Shown here: positions 24,934-31,653 of the stretch, piece by piece
Layout of the letters: each line of letters starts with the position of its first letter
How positions within the stretch are numbered: the first letter of the stretch is position 1
From: Desulfovibrio oxyclinae DSM 11498
Lineage (GTDB): Bacteria > Desulfobacterota > Desulfovibrionia > Desulfovibrionales > Desulfovibrionaceae
Length of the DNA stretch: 64,000 nt
NCBI RefSeq assembly: GCF_000375485.1
Contig: NZ_AQXE01000007.1
Location: 5,406-69,405, forward strand
Direction of reading: 5' to 3'
The notes under the pieces: generated by a model
The model's input: the letters and a program-made list of their open reading frames with translations, nothing else
Told to the model about the DNA's origin: nothing
Database searches by the model: none
Made by a program: the position numbers and the translations under genes

Positions 24934-26637
24934 TTATTTCGAATTTTTTTCCTTTCTTTTTTCTGCTTTTTCTATCTCCTCTTCACGAAGAGCGCGCCTG
25001 AGTACCTTGCCAACCATGGTTTTTGGCAATTCCTTGCGGAATTCCACCTGCTTGGGAACCTTGTAGTTGGCCAGTTTCTCGCGGCAGAAGCTGATCACGT
25101 CCGATCTGGACATCTTCACGCCCGGCTCAAGGACAATGTAGGCTTTGACGATCTCCCCTCGCTGAGGGTGGGGGATGCCCACGGTGACGGCCTCGCGGAT
25201 GTCCGGATGTGCGTAGAGCACTTCGTCCACTTCGCGCGGATAGATATTGTAACCGCCTGAGATGATGAGGTCTTTCTTGCGATCAACGATGAAGAAGTAG
25301 CCGTCCTCGTCCATGTAGCCGATGTCGCCGGTGAAGAGCCAGCCGTTGCGCAGCACGTCGGCGGTGGCGTCGGGCCGGTTGTAGTAGCCTTTCATCACCT
25401 GCGGCCCCCGGATGACCAATTCGCCCATCTTGCCAACGGGCAGCGGATCTCCAGCGACTTCCATGTCCACGATTTTGGCGTCGGTATCCGGGAAAGGCAG
25501 GCCGATCGAGCCGTTCTTGCGTTCGCCGCGAATAGGGTTGAGATGCGTGACCGGGGAAGCTTCAGTAAGTCCGAATCCTTCGAGAATCTTGGCTCCGGTC
25601 ATTTCGTAAAAGCCTTCGATGTACTCGACAGGCATCGGCGCGGAGCCGGAAACGCAGTACTGGATCGACTTGAGGTCGAACTTAGCCACGTTCTTTTGCT
25701 GGAGCAGGGAAATGTACACGGAGGGGGCGCCGGGAAAGACGGTGGGCCGATGCTTGTGAATGCCCTTGAGAACGTCCTGCGGGACATAGCGCGGAAAGGG
25801 AATGAGCGTCGCGCCGATTGAAATGGGCCAGGTGCAGCAGGTGGTCAGCCCATATATATGGAAATAGGGCAGCACGCCGAGGAATATCTGCGGATCTTTG
25901 GAGAGTTCGCTGAGCATGGCGCTGCACTGCTGCACGTTGGCGCCGAGGTTGAAGTGCGTGAGGATGCAGCCCTTGGCGATGCCCGTGGTGCCGCCAGTGT
26001 ACTGGAGCATGGCCATTTCATCCGGGTCGATGTCATCGCAGGTGAAAGTCTTGCGGCCCGAGACGAGGGGTTTGAAGGGCTGGATTTTTTTGCCGTCAAA
26101 GGGAATGGCTGGCTTTTTCCCCTCCCGGGCTGTCTTGAACTTGTAAAGCCAGTTCAGTGGAAAGCGCAGGGAGTCGGCAATGGAGGTGAAGAAATACTTC
26201 TCGGTGGGCAGGTCGGGCAGGAGTTTCTGCAGCTTGGGCCAGAGCATGTCCAGAGTTATCAGAAAGCGGGCGCCGGAATCGTTGAACTGGTGAACGATTT
26301 CCGTTTCCATGTAGAGCGGGTTGACCATGGTCACCACGCCGCCGGCTCGCAGGGTGCCCCAGTAAGCGATGAGGGTCTGGGGCAGGTTCGGCAGCATCAG
26401 GGCGACGCGGTCACCGCGTTTGAGCCCCTGCTTTTTGAGATTGGCGGCGAAGACGCCGCTGAGCTGTTTGAGCTTTGCGTAGGTGCACGACCAGTTCTGA
26501 AAGATGATGGCCTTGCGGTTGGGCCATTTTCTGGCAGCCCGATCCAGATATTCGTGCATCGGAAGACGCTCGTAATCAAGGTTGGGCGGCACCTCGGCAT
26601 CGTACGACTCGACCCAGGGGCGGTGAAAGCTGTCCAT
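24934..26637 (-). CDS. fadD: Long-chain fatty acid CoA ligase
   Basis: The product has 567 residues. This is an AMP-binding (adenylate-forming) enzyme: P-loop LQYTGGTTGIAKG, the KILEGFGLTEASPVTH motif (A5), RGPQVMKGYYN, and the hinge/C-terminal lid GWLFTGDIGYMDEDGYFFIVDRKKDLI with KTMVGKVLRRALR (catalytic Lys near the end). It activates long-chain fatty acids to acyl-CoA for degradation or phospholipid synthesis. The length is typical of FadD. It is monocistronic, with its own terminator, and shares a 400-bp upstream gap with the next plus-strand gene. The C-terminus ends in a Lys/Glu-rich tail. Confidence 0.93.
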   Translation of the reverse strand: MDSFHRPWVESYDAEVPPNLDYERLPMHEYLDRAARKWPNRKAIIFQNWSCTYAKLKQLSGVFAANLKKQGLKRGDRVALMLPNLPQTLIAYWGTLRAGGVVTMVNPLYMETEIVHQFNDSGARFLITLDMLWPKLQKLLPDLPTEKYFFTSIADSLRFPLNWLYKFKTAREGKKPAIPFDGKKIQPFKPLVSGRKTFTCDDIDPDEMAMLQYTGGTTGIAKGCILTHFNLGANVQQCSAMLSELSKDPQIFLGVLPYFHIYGLTTCCTWPISIGATLIPFPRYVPQDVLKGIHKHRPTVFPGAPSVYISLLQQKNVAKFDLKSIQYCVSGSAPMPVEYIEGFYEMTGAKILEGFGLTEASPVTHLNPIRGERKNGSIGLPFPDTDAKIVDMEVAGDPLPVGKMGELVIRGPQVMKGYYNRPDATADVLRNGWLFTGDIGYMDEDGYFFIVDRKKDLIISGGYNIYPREVDEVLYAHPDIREAVTVGIPHPQRGEIVKAYIVLEPGVKMSRSDVISFCREKLANYKVPKQVEFRKELPKTMVGKVLRRALREEEIEKAEKRKEKNSK

Positions 26638-26816
26638 GATATATCCTTCGAAACGATTATTGGCGGTAAAAACGGTTCGGCGGAAGGTATACCAGAGGGG
26701 CGAGGGGGGTCAACAATTGAGAAATGGCCCCTGAAACCAGTGAGACCCCGGTCGGACGGGACCGGGGCCTCTCGGGCGGGACGTATAGCATGGCGCCACA
26801 AAACGTGGCAAAACCC

Positions 26817-27041
26817 TTATGGTTCACGAGGGGTTAAAATACAATAGGGGTGTCCCATATTCTGGTCGGGAAAATCCCCTAGACGCCAAAGGTATAAGCA
26901 ATGAACGCATTTCAGGTGCAGCTTTGGGGTGACGTAGTGGTCGATATGGGCACGGTTCTTGATGAGTGAATCAGAAACGGAAAAAAGCGCCAACATTCCG
27001 TCGCGGGGTAAAGCCGATCGTTTACCTAACCGATTATTCAT
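26817..27041 (-). CDS. Possible small zinc-ribbon-like protein (74 aa)
   Basis: An open frame of 74 codons lies in the otherwise empty 550-bp gap between fadD and the next regulator gene. The second half reads HIDHYVTPKLHLKCVHC then a 15-residue spacer and HPYC, giving a Cys-x2-Cys...His-x2-Cys set that could bind zinc. Codons in that half look GC-rich at third positions like neighbours. No ribosome binding site is obvious before the ATG, and the first 30 residues are less convincing. I see nothing else in the flanks 26638-26816 and 27042-27190, except a GC-rich hairpin at 26746-26767. Confidence 0.35.
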   Translation of the reverse strand: MNNRLGKRSALPRDGMLALFSVSDSLIKNRAHIDHYVTPKLHLKCVHCLYLWRLGDFPDQNMGHPYCILTPREP

Positions 27042-27190
27042 TGTGTAGACGATTTGCCTTCCGAGGGGGCCTCGGGCCTCAAGCGGAAGAAATGTGCATC
27101 AGGCGGCGGTATAATTGACATGCGGGACAGGCGCGGCTAGAACCGCAAGAGTTGTTAAAATGCCCATCGAGCCGGAGAAATGTTGAGTAT

Positions 27191-27850
27191 ATGAACGGTA
27201 TGGAAGCACCAGCCGGTGAAAACCGGATAGTCAAACAGCTTATCTCGGAAGGGAACTACCTGAAGCCGAGCAAGAACACCCGCATTCTCGCGATGCTGGA
27301 TGCGCTTTCGATCGACTCAGGTCTTTCGCAGTTTGAGCTTGGCAAGAAGTTGAGTCTTTCCGGTGCGATGGTCAACCAGTACCTGCGGCAGATGCAGGCC
27401 GACGGACTGGTTGAGTACGAGCCCGTCAACGGCAAGAGCTATAGGTATCAGCTGACCGAAAAAGGCGTCGCCAGACGCCGCAGGATGCTGGCCGACTATT
27501 CCTCGGAGACGGTGCGCATCTATACCACCGTCAAGGAATTCATTCGTGAACGTCTTTCCCCTCTTCGCGAGGCCGGTCTGTTGAGGCTTGCGTTGTTCGG
27601 GGCGTCCGAGACCTGTGAGGTGGTGCTTTCCACCCTGCAGGAGAGCCCGTTCAAGGTCGTGGCTCTTGTCGATAATAATTCTAATAAATACGGTCAATTG
27701 TTTCACGGTTACGTTGTTTCCTCCCCGGTGCTCATGGAGCAGTTGGAGTTCGACGCCGTGGTGATCACCTCGTTCGGAAGGCAGGACGAGATTTACGCCC
27801 AAGTAGAGCCCATGGCTCGAAAGAAGGGCATAGACATTGTGAGATTCTGA
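27191..27850 (+). CDS. Winged-helix regulator fused to a Rossmann-like nucleotide-sugar domain
   Basis: The product has about 219 residues. The N-terminal half is a MarR-like winged helix (SIDSGLSQFELGKKLSLSGAMVNQYLRQMQADGLVEYEPVNGKSYRYQLTEKGVARR). The C-terminal half, after a helical linker, has the strand-turn pattern LRLALFGASETCEVVLSTL, VVALVDNNSNKYGQLFHGY, and VITSFGRQDEI, a small Rossmann-type domain like the one found in sugar-nucleotide enzymes. It stands 2 nt upstream of the NeuB-type gene and probably senses a sugar-linked signal to control it; this is inference. The ATG at 27191 is chosen; another ATG three codons on (27200) is equally possible. Confidence 0.65.
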   Translation: MNGMEAPAGENRIVKQLISEGNYLKPSKNTRILAMLDALSIDSGLSQFELGKKLSLSGAMVNQYLRQMQADGLVEYEPVNGKSYRYQLTEKGVARRRRMLADYSSETVRIYTTVKEFIRERLSPLREAGLLRLALFGASETCEVVLSTLQESPFKVVALVDNNSNKYGQLFHGYVVSSPVLMEQLEFDAVVITSFGRQDEIYAQVEPMARKKGIDIVRF

Positions 27851-27852
27851 TT

Positions 27853-28950
27853 ATGGAACAGGTCAAGAGCGTCACGCTGCGGTCCGGAGTCACGATCGGC
27901 GAAGGGCATCCCTGCTTTGTCGTCGCGGAAATCGGCAACAACCATCAGGGCGATCCAGAAATCGCCGCGCGCATGATCAGGGAAGCCGCCCGTACCGGGG
28001 CGCAGGCGGTCAAATTTCAGAAGCGGCACACCGAGTCGCTGCTCACCCGGGAAGGTCGCGCCGCGCCCTATACCGGTTGCAACAGCTTTGGGCCTACGTA
28101 TGGCGAGCACCGCGATGCGCTGGAGCTTTCCATCGAGGAGATGGCCGAACTGAAAACGCTTGCCGAATCCCTCGGTGTGGTCTTCTTTGCCTCGGCATGG
28201 GACGATCCAAGTCTTGACGAAGTCCTCTCTCTGGACGTGGAACTGCTCAAGATCAGCTCCGCCGAGCTGGTGAACCTGCCGCTGGTTGCCAAGTACGCGG
28301 CCGCGAACGTCCCGGTCATCCTTTCCACCGGCATGAGTTCCCTTGAGGAGATCGAGGCGGCCGTGGACGTCATCCGCTCCTACCATGACAAGCTGATTCT
28401 GCTGCACTGCAACAGCACGTATCCGTGCCCTGAAGAGTGCATCGGCCTGCCTGTCATGGAAACCCTTTCCGAGCGCTTCGGTGTTCCGGTTGGATACTCC
28501 GGCCATGAACGCGGGCTCGGTCCGAGCGTGGCTGCCGCCGCCCTTGGCGCACATGTGGTGGAACGGCACTTCACCCTCGACAAGACACTCAAGGGCACCG
28601 ACCATCAGGTCTCGCTTGAGCCTTCCGATCTGGAGGCGCTGGTGACCATGATTCGCGAGACCGAAAAGGCCATGCAGGTGCGCGGCAAGATCGTATTTCC
28701 TGAAGAACAGTCTGCCGCAAAGAAATTGCGCAAGTGCATCGTCTTTTCCCGGGATCTTCCCGCCGGACACGTGGTGACTTCGGCGGACCTGACCACCCGG
28801 TGCCCGCGTGCCGGGGTGTCACCCATGTACTGGGACGAGGTTGTCGGCGGTGTGCTGAGGCACAGCGTCAAGCATGAACAGCCCGTACAGTGGGAAATGC
28901 TCGAGAAGCACGACGGCGAGACCCTTGAGGCCGCCAGCGCCAGGTATTAG
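27853..28950 (+). CDS. N-acetylneuraminate synthase (NeuB) family protein
   Basis: The product has 365 residues. The N-terminal TIM barrel has NeuB marks: FVVAEIGNNHQGD near the start, GAQAVKFQKRHTESL, KISSAELVNLPLV, VPVILSTGMSSLEEIEAAV, LLHCNSTYPCPEE and VGYSGHERGLG. The C-terminus has an antifreeze/SAF-like domain (KCIVFSRDLPAGHVVTSADL). The enzyme condenses a hexosamine or its derivative with phosphoenolpyruvate to a nine-carbon sugar acid (sialic, legionaminic or pseudaminic type). No CMP-sugar synthetase (NeuA) or epimerase is nearby, so the product and use are open. It is likely co-transcribed with the upstream wHTH regulator. Confidence 0.9.
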   Translation: MEQVKSVTLRSGVTIGEGHPCFVVAEIGNNHQGDPEIAARMIREAARTGAQAVKFQKRHTESLLTREGRAAPYTGCNSFGPTYGEHRDALELSIEEMAELKTLAESLGVVFFASAWDDPSLDEVLSLDVELLKISSAELVNLPLVAKYAAANVPVILSTGMSSLEEIEAAVDVIRSYHDKLILLHCNSTYPCPEECIGLPVMETLSERFGVPVGYSGHERGLGPSVAAAALGAHVVERHFTLDKTLKGTDHQVSLEPSDLEALVTMIRETEKAMQVRGKIVFPEEQSAAKKLRKCIVFSRDLPAGHVVTSADLTTRCPRAGVSPMYWDEVVGGVLRHSVKHEQPVQWEMLEKHDGETLEAASARY

Positions 28951-29082
28951 AAACTGAAATCGAAGGATGACGGGTGGCGGCAGCTATTATAGTTTGCCGT
29001 CAACCGTCTGATTCGTATTCACGTTTTCCGCCTGTTGCGCTATGCTTCCCCAAATGCATCCGACGTGGCCAGGAGGGCTTTC

Positions 29083-30048
29083 ATGAGCGCTGAACAGGAT
29101 ATTCTGCTTGAAACCGGAACCAACGAGCTTGAAATAATTGAGTTTTTTGTCCATGAGAATGTGGATGGAGAACGGCAGACGCATTATTTCGGGGTCAACG
29201 TGGCCAAAGTTCTGGAAGTGGTGGAGGCCCCGGACGGTCTTGAAGGATCGGAAGCGGCCCCGCATCCGAGTTTTCTCGGAACCATCCCGCTCAGGGACCT
29301 CATCCTGCCCGTCATTGATCTGAGCGTCTGGCTCGACATGGAGCGCGACGCAGAAGAGAACGAACCGATTATTGTCACGGAGTTCAATAATGCCGTGACC
29401 GGCTTTCGCGTTTCAGGCGTGACGCAGATCCACCGTGTCAACTGGCGCGACGTGGAACCGCCCCCGCGCTATGTGGCCAGCTTCGACACCAACTGCATCA
29501 CCGGCACGGTCAAGATTCATGATCGCTTCGCGCTCATGCTGGACCTCGAACAGGTCCTTTCCGAACTTGACGGTTCAGGCGGGCAGACCGGAACGGGTGA
29601 CGTAGAGCGGTCCGATACTCGTTACCGCGCTCTCGTGGCGGACGACTCCACCTCGGTCCGTGCGCTTCTGAGCAATAATTTCGCAGCAGCCAACTTCGAG
29701 GCCGAAGTTGTTGGCGATGGTGCCGAAGCCTGGTCGCGGTTGGAAAAGGTCCGCGAACTCAGCCGACAGGAGAACCGCAGCCCTCTGGAGTATCTCGACG
29801 TGGTCGTTTCCGACATCGAGATGCCGCAGATGGACGGTTACACCCTGACCCGAAGGATCAAGGAAGACCCGATTCTCAAGGTCATCCCGGTCTGCCTGTT
29901 CTCATCGCTCATTTCCAAGGGGCTGCGCCACAAGGGAGAGTCGGTCAAGGCCGACGATCAGGTGACCAAGCCCGAGTTCGACGAGCTGACCTCTCGGGTC
30001 ATCCAGCTTATACGCGAGTGGGACCCGGAAAAGGCGGCTCGCTCCTGA
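29083..30048 (+). CDS. cheV: Chemotaxis protein CheV (CheW domain plus receiver)
   Basis: The product has 321 residues. The N-terminal ~165 residues are a CheW coupling domain (FGVNVAKVLEVVEAPD, GTIPLRDLILPVIDLSVWL). The C-terminal ~130 residues are a receiver domain with the conserved acidic triad region (ALVADDSTSVRALL), the phospho-acceptor in VVVSDIEMPQMDGYTL (Asp near residue 245), and KVIPVCLFSSL. CheV links chemoreceptors to CheA and is tuned by phosphorylation of the receiver. The ATG at 29083 is preferred because AGGAGGG lies upstream. It stands alone, away from the flagellar operon at 51-57 kb, and is convergent with the DUF2325 gene with a 1-nt gap. Confidence 0.93.
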   Translation: MSAEQDILLETGTNELEIIEFFVHENVDGERQTHYFGVNVAKVLEVVEAPDGLEGSEAAPHPSFLGTIPLRDLILPVIDLSVWLDMERDAEENEPIIVTEFNNAVTGFRVSGVTQIHRVNWRDVEPPPRYVASFDTNCITGTVKIHDRFALMLDLEQVLSELDGSGGQTGTGDVERSDTRYRALVADDSTSVRALLSNNFAAANFEAEVVGDGAEAWSRLEKVRELSRQENRSPLEYLDVVVSDIEMPQMDGYTLTRRIKEDPILKVIPVCLFSSLISKGLRHKGESVKADDQVTKPEFDELTSRVIQLIREWDPEKAARS

Positions 30049-30049
30049 G

Positions 30050-30334
30050 CTAGATTTCCTTGTTTTCGTGCAGGCAACGCCTCAGAGAGCTTACGCCGCA
30101 CGAGTGATGCATCACCATGGGGATTTCCCGGCTCTTGACCACTCCCATCACTTCGTTGCGGGCTTTGTGCGAAATCTTGTTGGTGAACATCACCACCAGG
30201 TCCACACCACCGACGCTGCCGCTGATGTTGCGCTCCTTGCCGGTGAAGAACTTCAGCTTCACGCCCTGCTTTTTGGCCTCGTTCATATATTCCCTTTTCA
30301 GCCTGTCCATACCGCCGATGAGTGCCGCGCACAT
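30050..30334 (-). CDS. DUF2325 domain protein
   Basis: The product has 94 residues. The DUF2325 pattern is complete: CAALIGGMDRLKREY near the start and PMVMHHSCGVSSLRRCL at the end. The fold resembles a small Rossmann-type domain and the HSCGVSSLRRC part is its signature. The function is unknown, but in related bacteria these genes often lie in iron-regulated operons. That fits the Fur-like palindrome found just upstream of this gene. The ATG at 30334 is chosen because GAGGAG sits 7 nt upstream. The stop is 1 nt from the convergent cheV stop. Confidence 0.88.
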   Translation of the reverse strand: MCAALIGGMDRLKREYMNEAKKQGVKLKFFTGKERNISGSVGGVDLVVMFTNKISHKARNEVMGVVKSREIPMVMHHSCGVSSLRRCLHENKEI

Positions 30335-30353
30335 GGTTTTCTCCTCTTCTTGA

Positions 30354-30399
30354 AATTGAGATTCGTTTTCAATTAAACAAAGGAGCACACGAGTGTCAA
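30354..30399 (-). promoter_or_regulatory. Promoter with overlapping Fur-like palindrome before the DUF2325 gene
   Basis: On the minus strand a perfect -35 TTGACA (30399-30394) is followed after 16 nt by TTTAAT (30377-30372). A 21-bp inverted repeat AATTGA-N9-TCAATT (30354-30374) starts inside the -10 and covers the transcription start. Its core (TGAAAAC-G-AATCTCA read on minus) resembles a 7-1-7 Fur box. Binding there would block transcription. Confidence 0.6.
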
Positions 30400-30565
30400 C
30401 TACTTTGCCCGATTTTATATGCATGGAAGAATCAGCTGACTGCGAACAAGCGGAAGGCTATCAATAACCGTCCGTTATTTCGTAAGGATATGAAAAAGGG
30501 TCTTGAGGTGCAGGTCGGGGGCTGAGATGTGCCGAGCAGGAAGGGCCTGCTCCCGACATGGGAGG

Positions 30566-31459
30566 CTAGGCTGTGAAGGGGATCACGTTGTTGGTGAACG
30601 CTCGTACGGCTTCTTCTGCCGCGTCCGTTCGCTTTACCTTGTTGATGGTGTGTGCGTTCAGCATGTGGCTGACTTCCACGGCGGTGGGGATGGTTCGGAA
30701 AGTCCACGCTTCGGCCCAGGACTCGCCGCGGAGGTAGGAGAGAGCCCAGCGCAGAGTGTGCCCGTGGAAATAGCCCGGGTTGGCTATGACCACCAGCGCC
30801 TTGCCGCGACCATCGAGAGCGCGTTCGCGAAAGCCCACCTTGCGTTGCACCGCACTGAGCAGAGGGTAGGCAATGTGCAGAAAGGCGCAGCCGGACTGTG
30901 CGGCGCGGACGTGAAGGTCCCATTCCGAATAGATGAAGTCTTCGCGAAACATTTCCAAACGTTCGAATGTTTCCTTCAAGACAGTGACGGATGGGCCGAG
31001 GATGTCGGTCCTGCGGATCGCATCCTCGTCGAAAGGAGCCAGCCGCATCAGGCCGGAGGCGCCACGATTGTCGTTTTGCGACATGCGCACATAGTCGGTG
31101 TAGATGAAGTCCGCTTCCGGCACGTCATCATGAGCGTCAAGGAGTTCGTCCAGATAGTGGCGGTCGAGCCGATGCGATGCATGCAGAAAACTCAGAAGCG
31201 GCGACTGCGCGTGCTTTGCCGCGGCATTGCGCATGGCTGGGACAGTAGCTTCGTCAGCCGTCGGAACAGCCGTAATAGGCATATCGAGAGCGGTTTCCCA
31301 AATCTTCACGTCCTCAAGCAGTCGCTCGGGTGCCGCCACGATCAATTCCGCTCTGTCGGGATCACCGTTCTGCATCGCGGCCGTCTGAAAGGCGCGGGGC
31401 AGGGAGGGATGCTCCTCGGCGAGCGTTATGATCAATGAGGCTCTGGGATTTCCTCTCAT
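30566..31459 (-). CDS. Glycosyltransferase-like protein (GT-A fold, GT2-like)
   Basis: The product has 297 residues. The start ASLIITLAEEHPSLPRAFQTA looks like the first strand of a GT2-type transferase. A central LLSFLHASHRLDRHYLDEL segment, followed by EADFIYTDYV, resembles the metal-binding and acceptor region, although the usual Asp-x-Asp is not clear. FFEREDFIYSEWDLHVRAAQSG-like helices follow (MFREDFIYSEWDLHVRAA). It is soluble, with no signal or membrane segments. The ATG at 31459 is chosen because of the upstream GGAAGGG. The gene is divergent from the SulP-type transporter gene. The donor and acceptor cannot be deduced, and confidence in the family is moderate. Confidence 0.5.
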   Translation of the reverse strand: MRGNPRASLIITLAEEHPSLPRAFQTAAMQNGDPDRAELIVAAPERLLEDVKIWETALDMPITAVPTADEATVPAMRNAAAKHAQSPLLSFLHASHRLDRHYLDELLDAHDDVPEADFIYTDYVRMSQNDNRGASGLMRLAPFDEDAIRRTDILGPSVTVLKETFERLEMFREDFIYSEWDLHVRAAQSGCAFLHIAYPLLSAVQRKVGFRERALDGRGKALVVIANPGYFHGHTLRWALSYLRGESWAEAWTFRTIPTAVEVSHMLNAHTINKVKRTDAAEEAVRAFTNNVIPFTA

Positions 31460-31602
31460 GTCCAAACCCTTCCGTGGGTTTTGCCTGCGACACGTCCATG
31501 TGCGCAATTCGGCTTCTTCGTGACCGTCTTATCGGCGCAGGGAGGGTATTCTTTAGGGGGTGAATGAAAAAAAAAATGCGTTTCATGAATCAGCGGTGCG
31601 GG

Positions 31603-31631
31603 TTGCCACGTCCATCGGGTTTGCGTATAAG
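31603..31631 (+). promoter_or_regulatory. Candidate sigma-70 promoter of the SulP-type gene
   Basis: TTGCCA (31603-31608), exactly 17 nt, then TATAAG (31626-31631). If used, transcription would start near 31638, which excludes the earlier ATG at 31564 and favours ATG 31654 or 31678. Confidence 0.5.
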
Positions 31632-31653
31632 TCAAAAGAAGCTGTCTCTTCGG

